From contig NZ_OANS01000002.1 of NCBI RefSeq assembly GCF_900205755.1, forward strand, positions 1-64,000: DNA of 64,000 bases, read 5' to 3'. Numbering within the stretch: position 1 is the stretch's first letter; each line of letters opens with the position of its first letter. Below, one piece after another: positions 15,073-23,649 of the stretch. Position numbers and translations under genes: made by a program. Below the pieces are notes generated by a model. That model had not been told where the DNA came from. It made no database searches and was given only the letters and a program-made list of their open reading frames with translations. This DNA is from Polynucleobacter meluiroseus (GTDB taxonomy: Bacteria; Pseudomonadota; Gammaproteobacteria; Burkholderiales; Burkholderiaceae).

Positions 15073-15723
15073 ATGACATTAATGAAGCACCTACGTATTG
15101 CACTTGCAGATGATCATGCGATCATCCGTGAGGGGCTCATTCAGGTGCTCAATACGCACCCTGGTATAGCGGTAGTGGCTGAGGCGAAGTCTGGTAAAGA
15201 GGCTATTAAGCTAGCAGATAACCCTGAGCTCGACTGTTTGGTGCTCGATATTGATTTGCAGGACCGAAATGGCATTGAGGTTATTAAATCTATTCGCCGC
15301 AATAATCAAAAGTTGCCTATTCTGGTTCTATCAATGCACCCACCTTCGCAATATGCCGCCCGGGTCTTGTCTGCGGGGGCCTTGGGTTACATTACCAAAA
15401 GCGAGTCCACCCAGGAATTGGTCTTGGCGATACGTCGAGTTGCTACTGGCGCAAAATATATCAGCCCAATCGTTGCTGAAATTTTGGCAGAGCGTTTTGG
15501 CGATGCCCAGACTGCTGCTGATCCACATCAATGTCTATCTGATCGTGAGCATCAGTTTATGATGATGGTCGCTACCGGCCTTACCGTCAATGCCATTGCC
15601 GAAAAGTTGAGTCTTTCCCCTAAAACTGTCAGTATGTACCGTACCCGTACGCTTAAAAAAATGGGTATGAAAACAAACGCAGAATTAGTGCATTACGCGA
15701 TTAAAAACAATTTATTGGCTTAA
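15073..15723 (+). CDS. NarL/FixJ-type response regulator
   Basis: 216 residues: receiver domain at 7-125 with acidic pair ADDH, phosphoacceptor Asp59 in LVLDIDL, Ser in LVLSMH and Lys in ITKSES; then a LuxR-type helix-turn-helix at about 150-212 (LSDREHQFMMMVATGLTVNAIAEKLSLSPKTVSMYRTRTLKKM). It binds DNA when phosphorylated. No complete histidine kinase gene is nearby; only the 68-residue DHp fragment at 12739. As no FlhDC or sigma-54 activator is encoded in the window, it is a candidate flagellar regulator (inference). Confidence 0.88.
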   Translation: MTLMKHLRIALADDHAIIREGLIQVLNTHPGIAVVAEAKSGKEAIKLADNPELDCLVLDIDLQDRNGIEVIKSIRRNNQKLPILVLSMHPPSQYAARVLSAGALGYITKSESTQELVLAIRRVATGAKYISPIVAEILAERFGDAQTAADPHQCLSDREHQFMMMVATGLTVNAIAEKLSLSPKTVSMYRTRTLKKMGMKTNAELVHYAIKNNLLA

Positions 15724-15894
15724 TTCAGGCCTTTGCAGTATAAAAGTTACTAGAAGCCCACTTAATTAATTTAGTTAAACCGCTTTTACAGGTCTTATGT
15801 TGGAATTGTTTGGGCTCAAAGTTTTGTAGTATCTATATTGGATAAACAAGGTTTTCATACGATCACAGCAATCGCTTTTACAAGTCAAAATTTA

Positions 15895-16194
15895 ATGCCC
15901 AATAGCGATATGCTCTCCCTATATGAAGCTGTGACTGAAATCAGTCAGCAGATGCTACAAGCTGCTCGTCAAAAAGATTGGGATGGCTACGGTAAATTAG
16001 AAATTCTATGTCAGGGTTATATTCATCAAATTCCGGTACATGGCGAGCAAGCTCCCCTAACGCCTGAAGCCCTTGAGCGAAAAATTGCTTGCCTCAAAAC
16101 CATCCTCTCAAACGATAAAGAAATTATGGATTTAATGCAGCCTTGGATGTTGCGCTTGTCAGACATCATGAGTGGTCAGTCTTTCAAGAAATAA
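15895..16194 (+). CDS. fliT: FliT-like flagellar chaperone
   Basis: About 99 residues from ATG 15895; the frame reaches back to a TTG at 15838, but FliT proteins normally begin close to the LxxYExV helix seen here as MLSLYEAVTEISQQMLQAARQKDWDGYGKLE. Helical throughout. FliT binds the filament cap protein FliD, export ATPase components and, in enterics, FlhDC. It is followed 11 bases later by a FliK-like gene. fliD itself is not in this window. Identity rests on the N-terminal helix pattern, so moderate. Confidence 0.6.
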   Translation: MPNSDMLSLYEAVTEISQQMLQAARQKDWDGYGKLEILCQGYIHQIPVHGEQAPLTPEALERKIACLKTILSNDKEIMDLMQPWMLRLSDIMSGQSFKK

Positions 16195-16205
16195 GTAGAT
16201 AGAGT

Positions 16206-17111
16206 ATGCCCACGAATCCGATTGGTGGTATCAATCCAACGGTCGCTCCAGCGGGAATAGGGCAGTCTAGTCAGGCTTCCTTAAGGGTTGGCTTGGAGTA
16301 TGTCGGAAAAATTATCTCCTTTGATCCTGCTGGAATAGCGGAAGTGCAAATTGGTGACCAAGTGTTTGGTATGAAGCTGGGCAATAATTTTGCAGTCGGA
16401 GATGTGCTGCATTTTCGCTTTCTCGGCAGCGATCCAAACCCTACCTTTCTCTTATTAAGTGCGGGTGCCAATCAATCCGCGTTTGAAAATGTCATTTTGA
16501 GCGGTACGAGTTTGTTGATTGCCCAATTGCAAGATGAAGCGCAGTTACAAGGACAGCTCTCAAAGGTCGAGAGTTTGCTGCCTCCTATGCTACAAAACCC
16601 CCAAAACTCTCAGCTTACTGCGGCTCAATTACAAAACGCTATCGTGATGAGCGGGCTCTTCTATGAATCGCATTTGGCTAACTTTGCTAAAGGCAAATGG
16701 CCTTTAAATGCTTTGATGAAAGAGCCTCAAAATCGCCCTAATTTCAATGCTTCGCAAATCGTTAATAAACAGTTAGATGCCTTAGAAAATCAAACCATCC
16801 GCTGGAATGGAAACGTCTGGCCAGGCCAACTAATGGATTGGCAGGTAGCATATGAACAGGAGCAATCTTCCTCATTGCCCCATGATGACAATACTAATAA
16901 GGCGATCGTCAGTGTGATTGAATTGGATTTACCCCAGTTGGGTAAAGTGCAGGCGCGCTTGACCCTGCGTGGCAATGCGTTAAATGTTCAGCTGAAGGCT
17001 GAAAAGCCCCAGACTGAAAATCTCTTTAGACAAGAAATCTCAGATCTTAAAAGTACCTTTAACGCTAATGGCCAAGAGCTCAAAGCAATGGAGGTCATTA
17101 CCCATGGATAA
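16206..17111 (+). CDS. FliK-like hook-length-control domain protein (second copy)
   Basis: 301 residues. The C-terminal ~110 residues match the FliK C-terminal substrate-switch domain (WQVAYEQEQ...VIELDLPQLGKVQARLTLRGNALNVQLKAEKPQTENLFRQEISDLKSTFNANG). The N-terminal part holds a small beta-rich domain (VGLEYVGKIISFDPAGIAEVQIGDQVF) not found in classical FliK. The true fliK lies at 23650. In betaproteobacteria this type is often followed by a free FlhB C-domain, as here, with an eight-base overlap, suggesting the two interact. Confidence 0.75.
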   Translation: MPTNPIGGINPTVAPAGIGQSSQASLRVGLEYVGKIISFDPAGIAEVQIGDQVFGMKLGNNFAVGDVLHFRFLGSDPNPTFLLLSAGANQSAFENVILSGTSLLIAQLQDEAQLQGQLSKVESLLPPMLQNPQNSQLTAAQLQNAIVMSGLFYESHLANFAKGKWPLNALMKEPQNRPNFNASQIVNKQLDALENQTIRWNGNVWPGQLMDWQVAYEQEQSSSLPHDDNTNKAIVSVIELDLPQLGKVQARLTLRGNALNVQLKAEKPQTENLFRQEISDLKSTFNANGQELKAMEVITHG

Positions 17112-17370
17112 GGCCAAGATTTTGCAGCAAGCAGTAGCCTTGACATATGAGCAAGGCGAATTTGCACCAAAGGTATTAGCTAGCGGTAAGGGCCTTGTAG
17201 CTGAGCAAATTATTGCCAAGGCTAAAGAGCATCATATTTATATCCATGAATCTAAGGACCTGGTAGGCTTGCTCATGCAGGTCGATCTTGATGAGAATAT
17301 TCCCCCTGCTTTATACCAAGCCGTAGCAGAAATATTGGCTTGGCTTTATCAGCTAGAAAAGCAGGCCTAG
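17104..17370 (+). CDS. Stand-alone FlhB C-terminal-like domain protein
   Basis: 88 residues from ATG 17104, overlapping the end of the FliK-like gene. It matches the cytoplasmic FlhB/YscU C-terminal domain after the cleavage site (AVALTYEQGEFAPKVLASGKG...DENIPPALYQAVAEILAWLYQLE). The self-cleaving NPTH loop is missing, so it resembles the FhlX/YlqH group. Such proteins can take the place of the cleaved FlhB fragment in export switching. Full-length flhB is at 57071. Confidence 0.82.
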   Translation: MDKAKILQQAVALTYEQGEFAPKVLASGKGLVAEQIIAKAKEHHIYIHESKDLVGLLMQVDLDENIPPALYQAVAEILAWLYQLEKQA

Positions 17371-17441
17371 GCAATGACCTGATACAGTAATGCAGTGGAT
17401 TGCTGAAATATCGTTAGCTAAGTAAGTCATTGAGTCTCAAA

Positions 17442-17464
17442 CCTTTATTGCATGAATTGAAAAT
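17442..17464 (+). promoter_or_regulatory. Recurring promoter motif, weak copy D
   Basis: CCTTTATTGCATGAATTGAA, 16 of 20 positions as in copy B. It ends at the ATG of the next gene, so as a promoter it would imply a later start (ATG 17501) or be non-functional. Confidence 0.25.
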
Positions 17465-17779
17465 ATGTCAGTTTCTATTGAAAGTACGCTCATTTTGGAA
17501 ATGAGCGCTGCTTATAACGCGCATTTTATGCAAAATGCAAATGCGGGCGAAGCCCTAGTGCACATGATGGAGATGTGTAATTCTTTACACCCCAAGCTCA
17601 GATCAGTGAATCCTAAGGAGGTGTTGGCTTTATTAGCCATGGGTAAAACTTTTACCAGCAGGGCGCAGTTACGAAACTTTGCAGTGGATGTGATTGTCTA
17701 CCTAGTGGGCGACGTTGTGGGTTCCAAATACTCACATTCTGAGTTGATTGAAGTAACCCAGCAAAAAATTACTAGCTAA
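17465..17779 (+). CDS. Unknown small flagellar-locus protein, family member 1
   Basis: 104 residues, all-helical, no signal. Core pattern: SAAYNAHF, SLHPKLRSVNPKEVLALL, then RNFAVDVIVYLVGDVV. The same pattern in the same order occurs in the proteins at 49632 and 50099, so the three form a paralogous family within this locus. I do not recognise it as any named flagellar protein. No ribosome-binding site is evident before ATG 17465. It lies between the FlhB-C gene and the convergent fliE. Confidence 0.65.
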   Translation: MSVSIESTLILEMSAAYNAHFMQNANAGEALVHMMEMCNSLHPKLRSVNPKEVLALLAMGKTFTSRAQLRNFAVDVIVYLVGDVVGSKYSHSELIEVTQQKITS

Positions 17780-17807
17780 TTATCACTATTGCGGTTGTGA
17801 TTGAGCG

Positions 17808-18188
17808 CTAGACCTGCATATTCATAATGTCGTGATAAGCAGATACGAGCTTATTACGAACCTGTACAGTGGCTTGAAATGACAGGCTCGCTTTTTGTGT
17901 GGCCACCATGACATCGGAGAGGTTGACGCTGTCATCGCCTAAGGCAAAGTTTTTCCCCAGTTCTACCGCTTTAGCCTGGTGTTGGTTTACTTGATCAAGT
18001 GATGACCTCAGGGCAGTTGCAAAATCAATCGAAGGGGCAGTTTTAGGGCCATCCCCGTTGGTGATACCTTTAATGCCATCTAGACCCTGAATTGGTGCAG
18101 CAAGGTTTGCGGGGGCGGCAGAAGACGCAGCCTTTAATTGGGCCAACATTGCTTGAATACGCCCTGAATCTATAGCGCCGACACTCAT
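17808..18188 (-). CDS. fliE: FliE, MS ring-rod junction protein
   Basis: 126 residues from ATG 18188, chosen over the longer frame (to 18236) because GAGGAG lies directly upstream. C-terminal FliE signature: SIDFATALRSSLDQVNQHQAKAVELGKNFALGDDSVNLSDVMVATQKASLSFQATVQVRNKLVSAYHDIMNMQ. FliE links the MS ring to the proximal rod and is exported through the type III gate. It is transcribed divergently from fliF. Confidence 0.92.
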   Translation of the reverse strand: MSVGAIDSGRIQAMLAQLKAASSAAPANLAAPIQGLDGIKGITNGDGPKTAPSIDFATALRSSLDQVNQHQAKAVELGKNFALGDDSVNLSDVMVATQKASLSFQATVQVRNKLVSAYHDIMNMQV

Positions 18189-18275
18189 GATGGAACTCCT
18201 CACTGAAACTGAACAATGGAAGTAATGTATCAGCAAAGAACAGCAGCAGTTTTGGCAATAAGAAGGAAAAAAAGG

Positions 18276-18316
18276 CCTTATTCCTTCAATTGAAATGAAA
18301 TTTCCCTATTCATAAT
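18276..18316 (+). promoter_or_regulatory. Recurring flagellar promoter motif, copy C (fliF operon)
   Basis: CCTTATTCCTTCAATTGAAA followed by CATAAT at 18311. It lies in the fliE/fliF intergenic region, pointing to fliF. The core TTCAATTGAA is itself a palindrome. Confidence 0.5.
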
Positions 18317-18440
18317 GACGGTTAAACATCATATTTATTTAGGGCGTATTGGAGAAATCATGCAAAAAACCGATCTTATCAGTTTCCAGAGTGATCTTCA
18401 ATCTGCCTTTTCATATCACTAATTAGCTGGGAAAATTGCT

Positions 18441-20063
18441 ATGGAAAGCTTGTTAGCGCGCTTAAATTTGCAGGGCACTAGTAAAAAAGTGCTTCTATCA
18501 GCAGGGATCGCTGCGGTTGTTGCCGTGATGGCGGTCTTTTGGATCTGGAGTCAGGGACCTAAATACAAGGTCGTGTTCTCCAATTTCAATGATAAGGATG
18601 GCGGGGCCATTGTTGCTGTTTTGGAACAGCAAAATATTCCTTATAAATTAGCTGATGGCGGCTCCTCCATTCTGGTACCAGCAGATTTGGTGTATCAGAC
18701 CCGACTTAAATTAGCTGCTATGGGCTTACCTAGGGGCGGTAATGTGGGTTTTGAACTTCTTGAAAATCAAAAATTTGGAGTTTCTCAATTTGTAGAGCAG
18801 GTGAACTTTCAACGCGCCTTAGAGGGTGAGCTAGAACGTAGTATTCAATCGATCTCTGGAGTAGAAGGCGCTCGAGTGCATCTGGCAATACCTAAATCAT
18901 CAGTATTTGTTCGTGATGCGCAAAAACCAACGGCATCGGTTTTAGTGAAATTAATGCAAGGCCGCACTCTAGATCAACATCAAGTAAGTGCAATAGCCCA
19001 TTTGATTTCTAGTAGCGTGCCAAATTTAGGCCTTAGCAATGTTGATATCCTTGATCAAAATGGTAGCTTGCTTTCAGACGTAAACAAGGGCGGCTCTAAA
19101 ACTTTAGATGCAAATCAACTCAAATATGTTGAAGATTTGCAAAAAAATATTGTGTCGCGAATTCAGGCAATCATTACTCCAATCGTAGGAGAGAAGAATG
19201 TGCGCGCCGAGGCTAATGTAGAAATCGATTTTTCAAACACTGAAGAGGCTAATGAAATTTACAAGCCAAATCAAAAGCCTGAAGTTGCTGTCATTCGTAG
19301 CTTGCAGACTAATGAGTCTATTGTGCCTTCAGGCTCAAACAATGGTGGCGTACCAGGTGCATTGAGTAATCAACCCCCTGCAAATGCAACTGCACCTTTA
19401 AATACAACTAACAATGCTGCTCCAGGCGGGGCTGCTGCTGGTGCAGGTGCTGCTGGTGCAGCTGGCGCTGCTCAAAATCCGATGAGCACGCAAAGAAATT
19501 CGATTACGAATTATGAAATTGATAAAACGATTTTGTTTACCCAAAAATCGATGGGCGGAGTGAAGCGTCTTTCAGTAGCAATCGTAGTCAACAATAAAGC
19601 TGACGTTGATGCTGAAGGTAAACCAACGACACGTCCTTTAAACGATGCTGAAAAACAGCAAATTATGGATTTAGCTAAACAAGCTATGGGTTTTAATGAA
19701 GCTAGGGGTGATAGCGTAAGCGTGGTGAATACACCGTTTACCCCAGTTAAAGAAGCTGATGTATCTGAATTACCAATCTGGAAAGACCCGGTTAATATTG
19801 AAATGGCTAAGAATATTGGTCAAATTGTTCTAGGCTTGATCGTGCTATTTGTGATGTATCGTAAGGCAATCAAACCGATGTTGGCCAATTTACTGGCGCC
19901 AGATGAGGCTCCTGCTGAATTTGACGATAATCTTGACGAAAATGGCAGACCTATACCAAAATTAACTCCGTATCAAAAGGACCTCAAGGCCGTTCAGGCT
20001 TTGGCCAAGGAAAATCCAAAAGTAGTAGCTGACGTGGTTGCTGGTTGGGTGGGAAATAGCTAA
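18441..20063 (+). CDS. fliF: FliF, flagellar MS-ring protein
   Basis: 540 residues. Transmembrane helix at about 19-36 (VLLSAGIAAVVAVMAVFWIW), YscJ-like ring-building motifs (KYKVVFSNFNDKDGGAIVAVLEQQNIPYKL), a Gly/Ala-rich loop near 300-345, second helix near 450-475 (IGQIVLGLIVLFVMYRK), and a C-terminal tail that binds FliG. It forms the inner-membrane ring on which the motor is built. First gene of a tight operon fliFGHIJK; the stop codon overlaps the fliG start. Confidence 0.95.
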   Translation: MESLLARLNLQGTSKKVLLSAGIAAVVAVMAVFWIWSQGPKYKVVFSNFNDKDGGAIVAVLEQQNIPYKLADGGSSILVPADLVYQTRLKLAAMGLPRGGNVGFELLENQKFGVSQFVEQVNFQRALEGELERSIQSISGVEGARVHLAIPKSSVFVRDAQKPTASVLVKLMQGRTLDQHQVSAIAHLISSSVPNLGLSNVDILDQNGSLLSDVNKGGSKTLDANQLKYVEDLQKNIVSRIQAIITPIVGEKNVRAEANVEIDFSNTEEANEIYKPNQKPEVAVIRSLQTNESIVPSGSNNGGVPGALSNQPPANATAPLNTTNNAAPGGAAAGAGAAGAAGAAQNPMSTQRNSITNYEIDKTILFTQKSMGGVKRLSVAIVVNNKADVDAEGKPTTRPLNDAEKQQIMDLAKQAMGFNEARGDSVSVVNTPFTPVKEADVSELPIWKDPVNIEMAKNIGQIVLGLIVLFVMYRKAIKPMLANLLAPDEAPAEFDDNLDENGRPIPKLTPYQKDLKAVQALAKENPKVVADVVAGWVGNS

Positions 20064-21073
20064 TGGCAACAAATCCAAACGAGAGCAGTGTTCTTAAAGC
20101 CGCTATTTTGATGCTGGCTCTCGGAGAAGAGGGTGCATCTCAAGTGATGAAACACGTCTCGCCACGAGACGTGCAAAAGCTGAGTGCTGTCATGACAACT
20201 CTGCGCAGGGTTGAGCAGGCTACAGTAGCTGACACCTTACGTGATTTCTTTAGTTATGCCGGTGAGGGCGCATCTCTTAATATTGATACTGATTCATTTA
20301 CTCGGAATGTTCTAACCCAGGCCTTAGGCCAAGAAACCGCTTCCGGCTTATTTGAGCGTATCTTAGAGAATAAAGACTCTGAAGGTATTGATAACTTGAA
20401 GTGGATGGATGCCACAGCTGTCGCCGATATAATTCGTTATGAGCATCCACAAATTATTGCCACGATTTTGGTGCATCTTGAGCCAGAGCAGGCCTCACAA
20501 ATTTTGACCTTGTTCAATGAAGACTTGCGCAAAGATACAATGTTGCGGGTAGCTACCCTAGAGGAAGTTAAGCCTCAAGCGCTCCAAGAATTAAATGTGG
20601 TACTTGCCCGATTATTGAGTGGGGCACAGACTTCCACTAAAAAACAAATTGGTGGTATTCGTGCCGCTGCAGACATCATGAACTATATAGGCCAAGCTCC
20701 ACAACAAGTTCTAATGGATCGCATCAAAGAATACGACATTGAAATTGCAGAAAAGATTAACGATGAAATGTTCACATTTGACGACATTATCAATATTGAT
20801 GACCGCGGAATCCAGACCATCTTGCGCGATGTTCAATCAGATGCATTAGTTACAGCCCTCAAAGGTGCAAGTGCTGAATTGCGTGAAAAAATCTTCAAGA
20901 ATATGTCTTCTCGTGCAGCCGATATGATGCGCGATGACTTAGAAAACAAAGGCCCTGTAAAACTCTCTGAAGTTGAAGCGCAACAAAAAGAAATCCTGAT
21001 TGTGGTCAGGGGCTTAATTGAGGATGGCTCGGTGATGTTGCCGGGTGCCGGAGGTGGTGAGGATTACCTCTAA
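20063..21073 (+). CDS. fliG: FliG, flagellar motor switch protein
   Basis: 336 residues. N-terminal FliF-binding part (AAILMLALGEEGASQVMKHVSP), middle domain with EHPQ (YEHPQIIATILVHLEPEQAS), and C-terminal torque domain with conserved charged helix DDIINIDDRGIQTILRDVQ. It couples stator force to rotor rotation and sets direction with FliM/FliN. Overlaps fliF by one base. Confidence 0.95.
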   Translation: MATNPNESSVLKAAILMLALGEEGASQVMKHVSPRDVQKLSAVMTTLRRVEQATVADTLRDFFSYAGEGASLNIDTDSFTRNVLTQALGQETASGLFERILENKDSEGIDNLKWMDATAVADIIRYEHPQIIATILVHLEPEQASQILTLFNEDLRKDTMLRVATLEEVKPQALQELNVVLARLLSGAQTSTKKQIGGIRAAADIMNYIGQAPQQVLMDRIKEYDIEIAEKINDEMFTFDDIINIDDRGIQTILRDVQSDALVTALKGASAELREKIFKNMSSRAADMMRDDLENKGPVKLSEVEAQQKEILIVVRGLIEDGSVMLPGAGGGEDYL

Positions 21074-21074
21074 T

Positions 21075-21722
21075 ATGGAAACTTCTCGTGCTTGGCCTAA
21101 AGCAATAGGCGAATCTTTTTTTACTGATCTCATTCCGACTAAGCCCGCAGTGAAGCCGGAGTCTAGTACTTCACAGTCTATTAGCTTCTCTCCTGAGAAA
21201 ATTAAAGAAATCTTAGATAAAGCCTATTTGGATGGCTATGACCGAGGTATGAAAAGTGGTCACGAAGCCGGCATGAATATGGCAAATGAAAAATTGGCAG
21301 TTGAACAAGCCGATTTGAAAAATCTCATGAACGGATTTTCTAATACTGCCAAGGAAAAAAGTAAGGTCTTGTGTGAAGACGTATTAGCGCTATCTCTCGA
21401 TATCGCCAAAGCAATGCTTAAAGAGCATCTTAAGATTAATCAAGAGGCAATCCTCCCTATTTTGCGACAGGCCACTAATAGCCTCATTGATAGCGAAGGG
21501 CCACTCCATCTGAGGTTAAATCCTGAAGATGTACAGATTGTGCAGAAATATCTCCAAGCAGAATTAAATCATTGGCAAATAGAGGAAGATATTTGCATTG
21601 AACGTGGCTCTTGCATCATCGAAACATCTGGTAATACTGTAGACGCCACGCATGAGAACCGCTGGCGTCTAATTTGTGATTCTTTGGGTCAAAATCATGA
21701 TTGGCTGGCAGAAAAATCATGA
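21075..21722 (+). CDS. fliH: FliH, export ATPase regulator
   Basis: 215 residues from ATG 21075, one base after the fliG stop; a GTG at 21045 inside fliG is less likely. Contains the helical segment typical of FliH ([25 protein letters not shown]) and a C-terminal FliH/YscL domain ([18 protein letters not shown]...[18 protein letters not shown]). It binds FliI and docks it to the export gate and C ring. Confidence 0.9.
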   Translation: METSRAWPKAIGESFFTDLIPTKPAVKPESSTSQSISFSPEKIKEILDKAYLDGYDRGMKSGHEAGMNMANEKLAVEQADLKNLMNGFSNTAKEKSKVLCEDVLALSLDIAKAMLKEHLKINQEAILPILRQATNSLIDSEGPLHLRLNPEDVQIVQKYLQAELNHWQIEEDICIERGSCIIETSGNTVDATHENRWRLICDSLGQNHDWLAEKS

Positions 21723-23176
21723 CTGTTGTCAACCAAACAGATTTGCTCGGCATTGGTCAATCCCACCTGAATCTAGATGGGCTTCTCAATAACTACTTAC
21801 GTCATTGTTCTAGTGCAGTTTCCACTGTAGATAATGTTGAAGTTGCTGGACGCGTTACAAAAGTGACGGGTTTAGTAATCGAGGCTGGCGGAATATATTT
21901 ACCCATTGGGAGTGTTTGTGTGATTCCAATGGGTGACGGACAGCAGGTTGAGGCTGAGGTGGTTGGCTTTGATCATGGGCGCCTTTTTTTGATGCCCCAA
22001 AGTAGTATTGAAGGAATTGCTCCATCTGCTAAAGTTATTTTGAAGTCAATGCCTATTCGCACTTCACAATTTCATAAGCCGTTTGATCACAATGATGATT
22101 CCCCACAGAATGAAAGTCGGGTTACCCGTTTACCTGTCGGAGATCATCTGCTGGGGCGTGTTCTCGATGCAGGAGGCGTGCCCTTAGATGATTTAGGCCC
22201 CCTGCAAGCAGATCATTTTGCTCCTTTGCAATCTGAACCAATCAATCCTTTAAAGCGCGCACCCATTGATACGATTTTGGATGTTGGTGTGAAGGCCATT
22301 AACAGTCTGCTCACAGTAGGGCGTGGTCAAAGGATGGGTCTATTTGCGGGCTCTGGTGTGGGTAAAAGTGTCCTGCTTGGAATGATGGCTCGCTATACCG
22401 ATGCTGATGTCATCGTGGTCGGTTTGATTGGTGAGCGTGGTCGCGAGGTCAAGGAATTTATTGAACACATTTTGGGAGAGGTTGGTCTAGCGCGTTCAGT
22501 AGTGGTTGCAGCCCCTGCAGATGCATCGCCTTTGATGCGTTTACAAGGCGCTAATTATTCAGCTACGATTGCGGAACACTTCCGCAGTCAAGGTAAGCAT
22601 GTCTTACTTATTATGGATTCGTTAACCCGTTTTGCTATGGCGCAACGTGAAATTGCTTTAGCTCTAGGTGAGCCACCCGCAACCAAGGGTTATCCGCCTT
22701 CAGTGTTTGCAAAACTACCCAAGTTGGTAGAGCGTGCAGGTAACAGTGATGTCGGCGGTGGATCGATTACTGCCTTTTATACTGTTTTAACCGAGGGCGA
22801 TGATCAGCAAGATCCGATTGCTGATTCAGCACGAGCCATTTTGGATGGTCATATTGTGCTGGATAGAACTCTAGCGGAAGCAGGCCACTATCCAGCGATT
22901 GATATTGAGCAGTCGATTAGCCGGGTGATGCATAGTATTGTGGATACTCAGCATCAGCAATCGGCTCGCAAGCTCAAACAGCTCAGCTCTAAATACAGTC
23001 GCAACCAAGATCTGATTAATGTAGGTGCTTATGTCCCTGGAGCAGATGCTGTTTTGGATGAGGCGATTCAGAAACGTATAAGTATTGAAAACTTCTTGCA
23101 ACAAGATTTTGCGACACAGTGCAACACCCAAGAAAGTATCGAGCAGCTTAATCAGATTATTACGCAGCAAGGTTAA
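21719..23176 (+). CDS. fliI: FliI, flagellar type III export ATPase
   Basis: 485 residues from ATG 21719, which overlaps the fliH stop by four bases. F1-beta-like ATPase with Walker [15 protein letters not shown], Walker [13 protein letters not shown], and the conserved [25 protein letters not shown]. It powers loading and unfolding of export substrates at the cytoplasmic face of the gate. Confidence 0.95.
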   Translation: MTVVNQTDLLGIGQSHLNLDGLLNNYLRHCSSAVSTVDNVEVAGRVTKVTGLVIEAGGIYLPIGSVCVIPMGDGQQVEAEVVGFDHGRLFLMPQSSIEGIAPSAKVILKSMPIRTSQFHKPFDHNDDSPQNESRVTRLPVGDHLLGRVLDAGGVPLDDLGPLQADHFAPLQSEPINPLKRAPIDTILDVGVKAINSLLTVGRGQRMGLFAGSGVGKSVLLGMMARYTDADVIVVGLIGERGREVKEFIEHILGEVGLARSVVVAAPADASPLMRLQGANYSATIAEHFRSQGKHVLLIMDSLTRFAMAQREIALALGEPPATKGYPPSVFAKLPKLVERAGNSDVGGGSITAFYTVLTEGDDQQDPIADSARAILDGHIVLDRTLAEAGHYPAIDIEQSISRVMHSIVDTQHQQSARKLKQLSSKYSRNQDLINVGAYVPGADAVLDEAIQKRISIENFLQQDFATQCNTQESIEQLNQIITQQG

Positions 23177-23178
23177 TC

Positions 23179-23640
23179 ATGGCGAATATCCTTAATGGTA
23201 TGAATACCCTCTTAGAACTTGCTAAACGTAATCTAGATAATGCTGCCGAAAGATTGGCTAAAGCAAATCGGGATGCTGCACAGGCACGTGATCAAGAAAA
23301 GCATTTGCAAAACTATCGTGGTGAATATATTGATCAGCGAAATGCGTTATCGCTGGAGGGTGTTACTGCTACCGATTTGCAAAATTACATACTGTTTTTG
23401 AAGAATTTAGACCAAGCGATTGTTAGTCAGGGTAGTGCCATTCATCAATATGATGAAATCGTTAAGCATCACTTAGCCTATTGGCAAAAATGTCAGGCTA
23501 AAAAAAGATCATACGAAGTTATTATTGAAAGAAATCAATTACAAATGCAAAAGCTGGCAGCTAGACGCGAGCAAAAGCAAATGGATGAGTTCAGCAGTAA
23601 TCAACGCCGCTTTTTATCTGCCAATAATTCTAGCGCTTAA
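23179..23640 (+). CDS. fliJ: FliJ, export apparatus coiled-coil protein
   Basis: 153 residues, almost entirely coiled coil, with the FliJ-type pattern LLELAKRNLDNAAERLAKANRDAAQARDQEKHL and a basic C-terminal half. FliJ is the central stalk of the FliI hexamer and contacts FlhA. Three bases after fliI, before fliK. Confidence 0.88.
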   Translation: MANILNGMNTLLELAKRNLDNAAERLAKANRDAAQARDQEKHLQNYRGEYIDQRNALSLEGVTATDLQNYILFLKNLDQAIVSQGSAIHQYDEIVKHHLAYWQKCQAKKRSYEVIIERNQLQMQKLAARREQKQMDEFSSNQRRFLSANNSSA

Positions 23641-23649
23641 AACACTGCT

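Noticed and set aside
15818..15850. Possible sigma-28 promoter for fliT (TCAAAGTT ... TTGGATAA)
   Set aside because: Spacing between the two elements is about two bases too long and the GCCG part is missing.
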